Origin: Flavobacteriales bacterium
GTDB lineage: Bacteria; Bacteroidota; Bacteroidia; Flavobacteriales_F; PHOS-HE28
Assembly: GCA_016710685.1 (NCBI GenBank)
Contig: JADJVC010000002.1
Location: 1,054,001-1,118,000 of the forward strand
DNA: 64,000 bases
Direction of reading: 5' to 3'
The notes beneath the pieces are model-generated. The model was not told the origin of the DNA. It saw only the letters and a list, made by a program, of their open reading frames with translations, and did not search any database. A program made the position numbers and the translations under genes. Below are positions 41,976 through 55,053 of this stretch, piece after piece. Each line of letters starts with the position of its first letter. Within the stretch, counting starts at the first letter, position 1.

Positions 41976-42006
41976 CGTGACGCACTGCTGTTACTGGGGC
42001 GCAGGA

Positions 42007-43458
42007 TCACTTCAAAACGATCGCTGTGCGCTCTACCTGCGCACCATCGTCCACTTCAACGATGTAGGCGCCCGGTGCATTTCCGCGCAGGTCCAGCGTG
42101 GTGGAAGTGCTTGGCAGATCCGAACGGGAAAGGACCAGCCGTCCTTGTGCATCGTACACGCGCACGTTGCGCAACTTGGCGCTGCCTTGGCCCCATGTCA
42201 CGGTCACTTCACCGGTTGAAGGCACTGGATAGGCGCTTATTGAAACGGATGGTGCCCGGTTATCTACGGCCAACGCAATGTCCTCGTAATACCATTGCGA
42301 CAACGCACTGGTCACCCAAGTTCCGTTCAGCATATCGGCGTTTCCCGCTGAGGTAAGCTGCCCTGCCGCGTTGTACGTCCAGAACTGCCCGAAAATGGGA
42401 ACCAGGTCGGATCCGGAATACTGTGACACGATCCTTTCAAGTTGGTGGCCTTCCGCATCGTAAGCGTAATTCTCATTGGTTTGGTGAACGAAAACCGTCC
42501 CGTCCCACGTGAAGGATGAATCCACCAGGACTTGTCCATCATCCGTTCGCGTGGTGGCCTGCCGGTAGTTGGGTGTCGCATCCAAACCGACCAGATCGTA
42601 GCTCACATATTCTACTTGGTCTCCGGCTACATCGTAGGCATACCTGAATAGGTAGTTCGGGTCCGTTGCGCTGAAAAACAGGTTATACCCTGTGACCAAC
42701 ACGGTGTCGAACGTGGCATTCCAACCGTAAAAAGTGGAGTCATTCTGTGGTCCGAATTCCGAGCCTGTCGTGTGTTCGGCCATCAGCTTACCGTTCGTAT
42801 GGTAGTATCGATCCGTGTACAGATCGCCGCTCGGTGTCAATTCCTCGTAGTGAACGAGCCAACCTTCGGGCGAAAACACCCAATGGAACGCATAGCTCAG
42901 AAAATCGCTCGTCACCACTTTGTCCGTGAGGCTGTCCATGGCGTTGTAGGTGTAGTCCTCGGTGGTGTCGTACCAAATTCCGCCGGAAAGTTGGGACCGG
43001 AAGTTCACTGCGGGCTTTCCCGAAGGTGTGTAGGAATAGCTGGAGAAGGATGTGCTGTCGGTGCCCACGAACTGCACCTGCGTGGCCGGGCGACCTTGTC
43101 CATCGTAGGTCCAGCGGAAATAGTCGGTGACCACAGGAGGGGCCACGTTTAGCGTCAATGAACTATCCGTTAGCACAAGGTCATTGCTATCGTAGGCACG
43201 GGAATGCCCACTTTGCAGCGCGAACACATTGAACTGATCAAAGCTCCACTGGTAGCTGCGGTCGAATTTCAATTCCGTGGTAAGGTCGCCGCCCCGCTCA
43301 CCGGTATACGTGTATTCCAGACTGTCCGAAAGCACCATGAGCTGATCGGGGTTCAAGCTTCGGAAGGCATAGCCTACCAGGCGTGATCCAGTTTGGGCTT
43401 GAATGCCAACAGGGATCAAGATCATCATCAGGGTCGATCTTATCGTCATCGTAGCCAT
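42007..43458 (-). CDS. T9SS-secreted protein with YD/RHS-like repeats
   Basis: This encodes 483 residues from ATG 43458, with signal peptide RSTLMMILIPVGIQAQ. The body repeats short units such as YTYNAMDSLTDKV, FRYAYDVAGDQVEYVSYD and NYAYDAEGHQLERIV, resembling YD/RHS-type repeats that build beta-rich shells. The C-terminal 80 residues (AYPVPSTGEVTVTW...RNVRVYDAQGRLVL...APGAYIVEV) form a T9SS sorting domain. It is probably surface-attached, and its biological role is unknown. The open frame continues upstream over the neighbouring gene but only as antisense sequence. Confidence 0.8.
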   Translation of the reverse strand: MATMTIRSTLMMILIPVGIQAQTGSRLVGYAFRSLNPDQLMVLSDSLEYTYTGERGGDLTTELKFDRSYQWSFDQFNVFALQSGHSRAYDSNDLVLTDSSLTLNVAPPVVTDYFRWTYDGQGRPATQVQFVGTDSTSFSSYSYTPSGKPAVNFRSQLSGGIWYDTTEDYTYNAMDSLTDKVVTSDFLSYAFHWVFSPEGWLVHYEELTPSGDLYTDRYYHTNGKLMAEHTTGSEFGPQNDSTFYGWNATFDTVLVTGYNLFFSATDPNYLFRYAYDVAGDQVEYVSYDLVGLDATPNYRQATTRTDDGQVLVDSSFTWDGTVFVHQTNENYAYDAEGHQLERIVSQYSGSDLVPIFGQFWTYNAAGQLTSAGNADMLNGTWVTSALSQWYYEDIALAVDNRAPSVSISAYPVPSTGEVTVTWGQGSAKLRNVRVYDAQGRLVLSRSDLPSTSTTLDLRGNAPGAYIVEVDDGAQVERTAIVLK

Positions 43459-43697
43459 GGGGTTTGTGTTAAGTATTGGCGCTCGTGAGCGATCAATGTG
43501 GAGAGCCGCATACAAAGATTGAGCGCGGACGATCAACCTTTGTTCAGATCCAGAAATAAATTTCGCCGCGAAGCCGGACATTGTAGCCGAACGGCAGGCT
43601 GTTTTGTCGCGCGCTCTTGCACCCAACATTCTTCGGTATGAACCACCAATCCAGCGCACTTTAAGCATGGCCGTTACTGCGTATCCCCATGGCGCGC

Positions 43698-43705
43698 TAA
43701 CTTTG
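43698..43705 (+). promoter_or_regulatory. Putative -7 box of the beta-helix T9SS gene
   Basis: TAACTTTG fits TAnnTTTG and ends 5 nt before the ATG at 43711, implying a leaderless or near-leaderless message. Confidence 0.4.
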
Positions 43706-43710
43706 GTTGG

Positions 43711-45120
43711 ATGTTGCGCACCCCGATCATCGTCCTTGCTTTTGTCGCCTGCGCCGTTTCCGCATTCGGCACACAATGGCAAGTTGGCCCCGGCCAACTC
43801 TACACCATGCCCAGCCAAGTGGCCGTGTTGGTGGCCGATGGCGATACGGTAAACATCGCCGCGGGCCCCTACCCTTCCGACGTGACCAACTGGACCGCCG
43901 ACGACCTTTTGCTGCGTGGCATTGGCGGCATGGCGCATCTGGAAAGCAACGGGAACGCATGGGGCGGCAAAGGCATTTGGGTGATCCAAGGCGACCGCAC
44001 TACGGTGGAAAACATTGAATTTAGCGAATGCAGCGTTCCGGATGAAAATGGCGCTGGCATCCGGCAGGAAGGGCACCACCTCACCGTTCGGCATTGCTAT
44101 TTCCACGACAACGAAAATGGGATCCTTGCCGGGGATGTATCGCCGAGCACGATCCGCATTGAGCATACTGAATTCGACCACAATGGCTTTGGCGACGGTT
44201 ATTCGCACAACCTCTACATCAACCATGTGGACAGCTTGATCTTCCGCTTCAACTACAGCCACCATGCGCATGTGGGGCATGAACTGAAAAGCCGTGCGCA
44301 TGTGAACATGATCGCGTACAACCGTTTCAGCAACGAGGCCACCGGCGACGCCAGCCGCGACATTGACCTGCCCAACGGCGGTCAGGCCTATTTGATCGGC
44401 AACATTATCCAACAAGGAATGCAAGCGCAGAACAGCAACATGGTGGGCTACGGACTGGAGGGCTTGAACAATCCGGGGCCGCAGGAATTATATGCCATCA
44501 ACAATACGCTCGTGAACGAACGGAGCACCGGCAGTTTCTTCAGCATGCCGGGTGATACCTATTTCAAAGGCTATTCCAACATTTTGGCCGGGGCGGGAAG
44601 CTTCATGTCCGCAGGTTTTCCTACAGCCATGGACACCGCCGGGAACCTTCGCGCCCCAGTGATCGCCAGCGTCTCCTTCCTTGATCCTGCCGACTATGAC
44701 TATGAGCTATTGCCGTCCTCACCGGCGCAACAGATCGGTATTCCCGCAGGGCTCGCCACCAGTGGTTATCCGCTTGTTGCCGTCTACGAATATGTGCATC
44801 CGGTGGGCGATCGCGTGCGCTGCCAGCAGTCCACGTTGGACGCGGGTGCCTATCAGCTCTGCACCACGGATGTGCGCGAACAAGCGACCAATACGCCCCT
44901 TGTGTGGCCCAACCCCGCTGCGGACGTTGTTCATATTTCCACCCGTGGTGAAGCCGCGATCGCAGTGGTCGATGCCTTGGGACGAACCGTACGAATGGCC
45001 CATGCCAAGGGCGTTTCAACAACGGAGCTATCGCTTGACGGTCTTTCCAGCGGTGCCTTTATGATTTTGGTTTACGATACAAACGGAGTGCAGACATTCC
45101 GGCTTGTGCACCAACAGTGA
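43711..45120 (+). CDS. T9SS-secreted right-handed beta-helix protein
   Basis: This encodes 469 residues, with signal peptide TPIIVLAFVACAVSAFG. Residues about 60-330 contain parallel beta-helix turns (VIQGDRTTVENIEFSECSV, GHHLTVRHCYFHDNENGIL, HEFDHN and IAYNRFSNEATGDASRDIDL) typical of pectate-lyase-like or NosD-like folds. The active-site residues of a polysaccharide lyase could not be confirmed. The end (VWPNPAADVVHIST...LGRTVRM...SGAFMILVYD) is a T9SS sorting domain. It lies divergent from the previous T9SS gene. Confidence 0.82.
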   Translation: MLRTPIIVLAFVACAVSAFGTQWQVGPGQLYTMPSQVAVLVADGDTVNIAAGPYPSDVTNWTADDLLLRGIGGMAHLESNGNAWGGKGIWVIQGDRTTVENIEFSECSVPDENGAGIRQEGHHLTVRHCYFHDNENGILAGDVSPSTIRIEHTEFDHNGFGDGYSHNLYINHVDSLIFRFNYSHHAHVGHELKSRAHVNMIAYNRFSNEATGDASRDIDLPNGGQAYLIGNIIQQGMQAQNSNMVGYGLEGLNNPGPQELYAINNTLVNERSTGSFFSMPGDTYFKGYSNILAGAGSFMSAGFPTAMDTAGNLRAPVIASVSFLDPADYDYELLPSSPAQQIGIPAGLATSGYPLVAVYEYVHPVGDRVRCQQSTLDAGAYQLCTTDVREQATNTPLVWPNPAADVVHISTRGEAAIAVVDALGRTVRMAHAKGVSTTELSLDGLSSGAFMILVYDTNGVQTFRLVHQQ

Positions 45121-45127
45121 CCACCGC

Positions 45128-45710
45128 CTACGACCGCGCCGTCCGCCACACCTTCCGCAGCACACGCCAAACAACGTACAGCAGCACCAATACGGCAACG
45201 AAAGCCACAACTGGCAGAAAAAACGCCGCGATGCTCAGGCCGATCGCTCCGCCGGTCTCTGCCGTGCTAACTGCACTGTTGCCTAGGCCGCCGGTGGTTC
45301 CCGTGCTTGCCAAACGCGTTGCAGCGGTCCCCGCGCTGATGAGGCCCGCAGCACCACCGCCCGCGATCAATGCCAAGCCCCAACCATACAGCGGGGGCAG
45401 GTCGCCAAAGGCACTCACGGCGATCAAGGTGCCTGCAACGGTGCTTAGCGGCACCGCGATCACGTCCAAGGCATGGTCCACAAATGGGATGTAGTACGAC
45501 AGCAGTTCCACCACCGTGGCGATGCCCAAAGCGATCATGGCCGGCCAAGAGCCCATCCATTCAAAATTCGCATGCAGCCCGGCAATGCCGAGGTTGAAGT
45601 GCGCGAACACACTGGCTACGAACAACGGCAGGAAAACGCGCAAACCGCAGGCCGCCGCCAAGCCGATGCCGAGCATGATGGAAAGCGCGAGCTGATAATC
45701 GAATTGCATG
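45128..45710 (-). CDS. DUF4126 integral membrane protein
   Basis: This encodes 193 residues from ATG 45710 (MQFDYQLALSIMLGIGLAAACGLR). It has the expected five or six membrane helices of DUF4126 (about 6-28, 50-72, 80-100, 105-130 and 155-180). GLRVFLPLFVASVFAHF and the glycine-rich GLALIAGGGAAGLISAGTAATRL loop are characteristic. The function is unknown. It converges on the beta-helix gene 7 nt away. The frame upstream runs into the C tract and is not coding. Confidence 0.85.
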
Positions 45711-45831
45711 GGTTGCAAGGTTAGGGTTTTGTTGGGTTGGAGGAGGAAACTTTCTCTTTCGCGGGTTTGGGGGGGTGTTTCCCCGGGGGGGCCCGGGGGG
45801 GCCCCCCTTTTTTCCCCCCCCGGGGGCGCTT

Positions 45832-45874
<43 letters not shown>

Positions 45875-45892
45875 TCCATTCAAGGCTGGCGG

Positions 45893-45962
45893 GTTGCCAA
45901 TGGACTTTAATGGACCCGGATGGACGGGCCGATTGCACCGTCCAACCCGGTCCATTGGCAAC
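45893..45962. repeat. Nested inverted repeat upstream of paaZ
   Basis: GTTGCCAATGGAC (45893-45905) and GTCCATTGGCAAC (45950-45962) are perfect 13-bp inverted repeats. The loop contains a second hairpin GGACGG/CCGTCC (45922-45927 and 45938-45943). It may be a cis-acting site of paaZ or a structure that stalls sequencing polymerases. Confidence 0.6.
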
Positions 45963-45976
45963 TTGCACCACACCGC

Positions 45977-45984
45977 TAACTTCG
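45977..45984 (+). promoter_or_regulatory. Putative -7 box for paaZ
   Basis: TAACTTCG fits TAnnTTYG and ends 4 nt before the ATG at 45989. Confidence 0.3.
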
Positions 45985-45988
45985 CCGA

Positions 45989-48057
45989 ATGCAGTTAAAG
46001 AATTACATCGCCGGCCAATGGGTTGCCGGCACCGGCAAACAAGCCGAACTCACGGATGCCTCCACCGGCGAACTCATCGCAACAACATCCTCCGGCGGCC
46101 TCGATTTCGGTGCCATGCTGAAGTATGCCCGTGAAGTAGGCGGCCCGCCCCTGCGCAAAATGACCTTCCCCGAGCGCGGACGCATGCTGAAGGCACTCGC
46201 CATGTACCTCATGGACCGCAAGGACGAGTTCTACCAAGTGAGCTACAAAACCGGCGCCACCAAGGCCGACAGCTGGGTGGATATCGAAGGCGGCATCGGC
46301 AACGTGTTCGCCAATGCGAGCTTGCGGAAACAGCTCGGCAACATGCCCTTCTATGTGGACGGACCGCCCGTGCTCACCAGCCGCACCGGGACCTTTATGG
46401 GCCACCACATCATGGTACCGAAGGAAGGCGTGGCGGTACACATCAACGCGTTCAACTTCCCCATCTGGGGCATGCTGGAAAAGTGCGCCGTCAACTGGAT
46501 GGCCGGGATGCCCGCCGTGGTGAAGCCCGCCACCGTTACCAGTTTCCTTACCGAGAGCATGGTGAAGGCCATCATCGAAAGCAAGATCCTTGCCCGAAGG
46601 TGCTCTGCAACTCATCGTAGGCTCCGCCGGTGATCTTTTGGATCATGTCGAGAGCCAGGATGTCGTTACGTTCACCGGTAGTGCATCCACCGGTCGTATG
46701 CTGAAAGCGCACAAAAAGATCATTGCCGAAAGCGTGCCCTTCAACATGGAAGCCGATAGTTTGAACAGCATTGTGCTCGGTCCCGATGCCACGCCTGATA
46801 CGGAAGAATTCACGCTCTTCATCAAGGAAGTGGGCAAGGGAAATGACGCTGAAATGCGGACAGCGTTGCACCGGTGCGCGACGCATCATGGTGCCCGAAA
46901 ATTTGGTGGAAGATGTGCAGATCGCTCTGGGCAAACGCCTCGGCGGCACCGTGATCGGCGACCCGCGTGCCGAAGGTGTGCGCATGGGCGCTCTCGCCGG
47001 ACAAACGCAACGCAAAGAAGTGCAAGAGCAACTCGCGCTGTTGATGCAGGGAAGCGACGTGGTGTACGGCGATCCGAAACAAGTAGCAGTTACCGGTGGC
47101 GATGCAACGAAAGGTGCTTTCATGAGCCCGATCCTGCTGCTGAACAAAGCCCCGTGGAAGAACCAACAGTGCCACAACATCGAAGCCTTCGGACCGGTGA
47201 GCACGCTGATGCCCTACACCGACATCGACGAAGCCGTGGCCCTTACCAAGCTCGGCAAAGGCAGCCTCTGCGCCAGCATCGCCACGTACGATGATAAAGT
47301 GGCGCAGCAATTCGTGTGGGGCGCCGCCAGCCACCACGGCCGCATGCTCGTGATCAACCGCGACATGGCGAAGGAGAACACCGGCCACGGATCGCCACTG
47401 GCCACACTGGTACACGGCGGTCCCGGACGTGCCGGTGGCGGCGAAGAGATGGGCGGCAAGCGCGGCGTGCTGCACTACCTGCAACGCACCGCCATCCAAG
47501 GCAGCCCCAGCACCATCACCGCGCTAACGCAGCAATACCAGCAGGGTGCCAAGCAACACATCACGCCCAAGCACACCTTCCGCATGCACTTCGAAGAGCT
47601 GAACGTGGGCGATACCGTGATCACCGAAAAGCACCTGGTGACCCTAGCCGACATCGACAACTTCGCAGACCTCAGCGGCGACAAGTTCTACGCCCACATG
47701 GATGCCGACGCCCTCGACGGCACGGTCTTCACCGGTCGCGTGGCGCACGGCTATTTCATCCTATCGCGCGCTGCGGGCTTGTTCGTTGATCCGCCGAAAG
47801 GGCCCGTGCTGCTCAACTACGGCATCGAGGAAGCGCGCTTCACGAAGCCTGTTTATCCGGGTTCTACCATCCAAGTGAAGTTCACCGTGAAGGAGAAGGT
47901 GGATCAGGAGAAGAAGGAACTGAAGGAGGATTCGCCGAAGGGGGCGGATGTGGCTTCGGGGATCGTCAAGTTCCTTGTTGATGTTGTTGATGAGACCGGG
48001 GAGACGGTTGCTGTGGCTACTATTTTGACGATGGTGCGGAAGTTGGATCAGAACTGA
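45989..48057 (+). CDS. paaZ: Bifunctional PaaZ (aldehyde dehydrogenase plus MaoC-like hydratase), two frameshifts
   Basis: About 689 residues. Residues 1 to about 520 form an aldehyde dehydrogenase with NMEADSLN (catalytic Glu region) and KCGQRCTGARR (catalytic Cys). Residues about 530-689 form a MaoC-like hotdog domain (FRMHFEELNVGDT...DNFADLSGDKFYAHMD...GRVAHGYFI). PaaZ opens oxepin-CoA and oxidises the semialdehyde in phenylacetate degradation. The first break lies near 46595-46605, and the second at the GGG run 46832-46834, where removing one G gives EVAREMTLKCGQ. Both look like sequencing errors. No other paa genes are in the window. Confidence 0.88.
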
Positions 48058-49985
<1,928 letters not shown>

Positions 49986-49989
<4 letters not shown>

Positions 49990-52665
49990 TCCAGCTAAAA
50001 GACTACCAAATACGGGTGCTGGACACCTTGCGCAAGTTCTTGCACTCGGTTTCGCGTAGCGGCGATCCGGGCATCGCTTTCCGCGGGCATCAGCACGCGG
50101 TGGGGCCGCGCGCGTTCGGCTACATCCCCGTGCAGGCGGCTGGGCTTTCGTCCAATATGCCCTACGTGTGCTTGCGCGTGCCAACAGGCGGCGGCAAGAC
50201 TCTGCTGGCGTGCCACGCAGCCGGTCTTGCACAAAGCGAATTGTTGCAGGCCGACCATTCGGTGGTGCTTTGGCTGGTGCCTAGTAATACCATACTTGAC
50301 CAGACCGTAGACGCGTTGCGCGACAAACGCCACGCATATTGCCGCGCGTTGAAATGGCGTGCGGTCCTAACATCGTCTACGGCATCGGCGAAGCATTGAA
50401 TCTGAGCCGCGCGGCCATGGTGGGCCAGACCGTGGTTATCAAGCACCATCCAATCCTTCCGAGTGGAGGATACCACAGGTCGCAAGGTGTATGCTCAAGC
50501 AGGTGTGTTCGATGAGCACTTCCAGAACGTGCCCATGGACCGCATTGCATCTGGAACTCGGCGCGGACGACAAGCCGAAGCGCTCGCTCGCGAACGTGCT
50601 ACGCTTGCACCGCCCCATCGCGATCGTGGACGAGGCGCACAACGCGCGCACCTCACTTTCCTTCAATACGCTGGGAAATGTGATGCCCTCGTGCATTCTG
50701 GAGTTCACCGCTACGCCCGGACGCGCGGGCAACCCCCAGCAACGTGCTCCACCACGTGAGTGCGGCTGAACTGAAGGCAGCGCAGATGGTGAAGTTACCC
50801 TTGCGCGTGTTTACCCGCCACGCGAGTCAGAAGCATCAATTGCTTACCGAAGCACGTGCGTTGCGGAAGGACTTGGAGGCCTAGCCATTTTAGAAGGACA
50901 GGAAACCGGCGAGTACATCCGGCCCATCCTTTTGATCCAAGCCGAACGCGCGGATGCCTGCGAACCCTTGCGCGAACGCTTGATAACCGAGTTCACCGAC
51001 TGCGGTCTGTCGAAGGCGGAGATACTGATCAGTGTTGGTAAGCTGGACGAGTTGAAGGACGAGAAGTTCATCAACACGCCGAAGAGCAAGGTGAAGGCGA
51101 TCATCACCGTGGAGAAGTTGCGTGAGGGTTGGGACTGTCCATTCGCCTATGTGCTGTGCAGCTTGAAGGAGACACGTTCCGCCACGGCGATCGAGCAATT
51201 GGTCGGGCGCATCCTTCGCTTGCCGAATGCCAAGGAGAAGCGCAACCCGGATCTGAACTGCGCTTATGCGTTCTCACTTTCCAGTTCGATGCCCGAGGTG
51301 CTGAACGAACTGCGCGAGGCGTTGGAGAGTAATGGCTTCACACGCGCGGAAGCAGAGCGGATCATTCTACCCGCGCCCACCAACTTCAGCTTGGGCCAGC
51401 AGCCGGAGACCGTAACGCTGGACCCGGAAAAGGAACTGGATGTGCCGCTCACGGAAGCGGTCGTGAAGAAGCTCGCTGGCAAGGTGCGCTTCGCGCCAAC
51501 AACAGGACAAGTCACAGTGATCGTACCCCTGAGCACCGAAGAGACCAAGGAACTCGCCGCTTGCGCCAAGACCGAAGAAGCCAAGACCGCCCTGACCGAA
51601 GCCGCTGACCGCGTGAAGGCTGCAGACGAGGCGTTCGGTGGCTCTGGTGAAACGCGACCACCATCGCCCTACCAGATGCAGTTGCCGTTCCGCGTACCGA
51701 TTCTTTGCGTGCGCGAAGGGGATACGCTCTTCGAGTTCGAGAGTACTTACTTGCTCGAGCATCCTTGAAGCTCAGCGAGAAGGATGCCTCGTTGGATCCG
51801 AGCTACGATCCAACCAAACGACCGCAAGCGAAGACCGGCACAGTGGATCTGGATGAGAAAGGCGATGTGTCTGTGATCAGCGATATACAAGGCGCGGATG
51901 ACTTCGTACACCGGCTGCATCAGCAAGTGATATCGCTCGGCGGGCAAGTGAGCATGACGGTAGAGCAACTCGTCGTCTGGCTCGATCGGCGCATCGATCA
52001 TCAGGACATTCCCTACACGGAGTCAGCGGTCTTCCTGAACAAAGCGGTGCGCGGCCTGATGACCAAGCACGGCATCGCGGATGTAGGCATCCTTGCGTTC
52101 GATCGTTATCGGCTTTGCGACGCGATCGAAGCTGCCATCGAGAAGCACCGCACCATCGAGCGGCTTCAGGCCTTCCAAGGTTTCCTGTTGCCCAACTCGA
52201 ACTGGCCGTTGACGAGGCCCGTGTTCTCGATTTCTCCACGATCAGCTACGAACCAAGCTGGCTCTACGAAGGCGCGTACCAATTCCACAAGCACTACTTG
52301 GCCCGAAGCCTGGCGAATTGGTAGAGCGGACGCAACAGGGCAACGAATTGAAGGAAGAGTTCAAGTGCTTGCTGGCTGGATGAGCATCCGAAAGTGCGCT
52401 ACTGGTTCCGCAACCTCGATCGCCGTCGCACCTCGTTCCGTCTCCAGACTTCCACCGATTTTTCTACCCCGACTTCGTCTGCATGCTTGAGGATGAGCGC
52501 GTGCTGGTGGTGGAGTACAAGGGCGCACACCTGTACGACAGCAAAGACAGCCAAGAGAAACGCGCAGTGGGCCAAGTTTGGGCGTCGCGCAGCAATGGAA
52601 AGGCATTGTTCTCCATGCCGAGCAAGCTGGAATTTGGTGAGATTGAGAGGGTAATATCCAAATAA
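49986..52665 (+). pseudogene. res: Type III restriction endonuclease subunit (Res), multiple frameshifts
   Basis: It starts at ATG 49986, overlapping mod as ATGA. Motif I PTGGGKT lies at about 66-72. The DEAH-like IVDEAHNARTS lies near 50622-50654, FTATPGR near 50704, EKLREGWDCPFAYVLCSLKE near 51111-51170 and IEQLVGRILRLPN near 51190-51228. The C-terminal nuclease keeps FYPDFV...VLVVEYKGAHL (PD-ExK) near 52460-52532. Pieces lie in all three frames, with breaks near 50350-50400, 50500, 50750, 50885, 51760, 52195 and 52330-52480. It would translocate DNA and cut next to unmodified sites together with Mod. Many or all of the breaks may be sequencing errors. Confidence 0.85.
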
Positions 52666-52980
52666 GCGCCCGACGCACAAGGACCGAACACTCACATCAT
52701 AGCTGTCTTGTCTATGTGCAGAGGAACGATCAATATTGACTACAATGGCGCGATTGTGAACGAGCAATCAATGTTGACGTGTGCTCATATGCATGCTGGT
52801 TGGTTACCCATTGAGTCGAGTGCTTTCCTTCGCGAGACAACAGACTTGGCTCAAGAATGGCATATCACGGGCTGGCTCGCTTATTCAGAGCCCCATGTGG
52901 TGCACGGGCGCTGGTCCAGCTGAACGGCAGCCAACTCTTCAAAAATAGCAAAACCAAAGAACCCTATTCCACAAAGCCTA
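52666..52980. other. 315-bp gap between res and the OLD-like gene
   Basis: The only open frame (52708-52923, 71 residues) resembles nothing known and has no ribosome-binding site or -7 box. It is AT-richer than most of the window. I see no terminator. Confidence 0.4.
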
Positions 52981-54583
52981 ATGAGAATTTCCAAGGTCAT
53001 CGTCGAAAACTACCGCTCTATTTGCCGCGCCGAAATTGAGTCCTCTGCCTTCAATGTTTTCGTCGGGCAGAACAACCATGGAAAGACAAACTTTTGATGC
53101 AATACAATGGTTCTACACCGGTACCGGTGATATTGGCACATTGAAGAATTCAGCGGCTGGAGCAGACGACGAAATAACAGTCGAATTGGAATTTTCCGGA
53201 GTTCAAGTTGGCCTTGAGCAAATCACGAATGCCGAAAATCAGGCAAAGCTGCGCAATGTCTTGGGCGAGAGTGACACCATGCGGGTAAGGCGATCTAGTA
53301 GCCGCTTTAAGGATCGCTTTCTCTACAACCCCACGACTATGGAATGGAAGAAGCAGCCTTGCGGTGCTGATGGGCCATTCAATAACTGCATTCCTCGCTT
53401 CGAGTTCGTTGAGGCAACAAAGAACCTTAAGGACGTGGGGAACTACAAGTCGACCACTCCAATTGGGAAAATGCTTGGCGGCGTGTTGGCTGAAATTCTG
53501 GAAGCGGAAGAGGAATATGTCAAGTTCCGTGAACAATTCGAGAAGCTATTCTCATCCGAGACATCGAGCATCAAGCAGAAACTTAAGGACATAAGTGGGC
53601 AAGTCTGTGTTCATTTGAAGAAGCAATTTCCGGACTGCTCCGAGGTCGAGTTCATGGTTCAGGAGCCTGCGTTCGAGGACTTGCTTAAGAACTTCCGTAC
53701 GGAAGTGGACGATGGCGTAACCACCACCGCTGAGGAAAAGGGAGATGGAATGCAGAGAGCGTTGATGCTCGCAATAATTAAGACTTATGCGGATCAGCGT
53801 CGTGATGATGCGCTTGGTCGTTCGTTCATATTCTTCATCGACGAGGCGGAACTCCACCTCCACCCGACCGCCCAGCGGCAGCTTAAGCAGGCATTACTGG
53901 AGCTAGCAGATGGACACGATCAAGTATTCATTAATACTCATTCGTCCGTGCTGCTGGCAGATAACCACAACCAACAGTCCCTCTTCCGGGTAGTTAAGGA
54001 AGCGCAAGGCAAGACGCAGGTTGACAAGATTGATTCCCAACTGAAGAAGCACGAAGTCATTTTTGAGCTATTGGGTGGTTCTCCTGCTGACATCCTCTTA
54101 CCCGCAAACTTCTTAATCGTGGAGGGGCGTAGTGAAGGGGAGTTTCTCAGGCGTGTGATTGCCCGTCTCTATCCTGATAATGTAGAAATCCGGATCCTTC
54201 CAGCGAACGGGGATGACGAACGGCAACGTCAGATTGTGACAGCTGTTGAGGATCTTCTTGCGACCTCTTGCAAAGCGCCCGATACCACGAGCGTTTGACC
54301 ATTCCTTTTGACAAACCGGATGGTGAGGACAAGGAGCGGCGGTTCGCGGCGTTTGAGGATCGGCGCACCCATCCGAATGCAAATGACCAATTGTTCATAC
54401 TGCCTGTACATGGCCTAGAAGACTACTACCCCGCAAACACTGCGCAGCACGTCCGAGTTAGTGGATAAGGTTAAGCTCGCCAGATTTATTGGAGATAATA
54501 TCACCAAGGAGGATTTCGAATCAAATATGCCCGTGATCCACCAAGCACTGGCACATTGCTGGGCGAACGCATATAAAGACTGA
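52981..54583 (+). pseudogene. OLD-family-like AAA ATPase/TOPRIM protein, three frameshifts
   Basis: About 534 residues from ATG 52981 (MRISKVIVENYRSICRAEIE). Walker A GQNNHGKT (29-36) is followed by a long coiled-coil region. The signature/Walker B segment is GDGMQRALMLAIIK then FFIDEAELHLHPTAQRQLKQ, with the switch His in NTHSSVLL. The TOPRIM part is FLIVEGRSEGEFLRRVI. Breaks lie at TTTT 53092-53095 (removing one T gives GKTNFDAIQWF), near 54275, and near 54450. The last frame ends HCWANAYKD at TGA 54581-54583. Relatives (OLD, Gabija GajA-like) are nucleases of phage defence. It directly follows the type III system on the same strand. Confidence 0.75.
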
Positions 54584-54599
54584 ACTCAAGACCTTTTTA

Positions 54600-54994
54600 A
54601 CCACCGCAGGGTAAAGCAACCAAGTGGGTTCATCACCGATGTGGCCAGCCCGTGTACCCACAACGAACAAGATCTCCTGTCGGATGATGCCATTAGCCAT
54701 GACCGCAGGCCCCCACCAAAAGCGCGGGAGACCCAACGAAGGCCTGGATGCTCTTCGGCCAATTCGGCAAGGCGATCCAGTCCTTCCGTTCAAAGAAGAA
54801 GGGTTGCACCAACACGTTGCACCCGATATCCAATGTGCTACCGGTGCCGGTCGCATAAAAAGGAATGGAGTGCCTGCTTCTAGGCTTGTGAAATAAGGCC
54901 CAGGCGTTGGCCGCCAGAAGTTCACTTCATCCAGCCCTCGCGAGGCAAGGAAGGGGAACCATTCAGTATCGGTAACGCCAACCCAGAGTTTCAT
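54600..54994 (-). pseudogene. Remnant of an HNH-type restriction endonuclease
   Basis: The N-terminus MKLWVGVTDTEWFPFLASRG with LDEVNFWRP matches the start of a large family of putative HNH restriction endonucleases. A second block, STLDIGCNVLVQPFFFERKDW, matches a later part of the same family but in another frame. The stretch between them is shorter than expected. The remaining HNH domain is not found before the OLD-like gene. I read this as a decayed gene with an internal deletion. The family match is from memory of its N-terminal motif, not a search. Confidence 0.55.
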
Positions 54995-55053
54995 GCGGCT
55001 GTGAAACTATGAAACCAGCCTCACTCCTTCGCATGTTACTTACATTCGGGACC

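Noticed and set aside
43459..44424. Upstream extension of the T9SS gene at 42007-43458
   Set aside because: That stretch is antisense to the complete beta-helix gene, and a signal peptide begins at 43458.
52708..52923. Possible small gene between res and the OLD-like gene
   Set aside because: The 71-codon frame lacks any upstream signal and any recognisable content.
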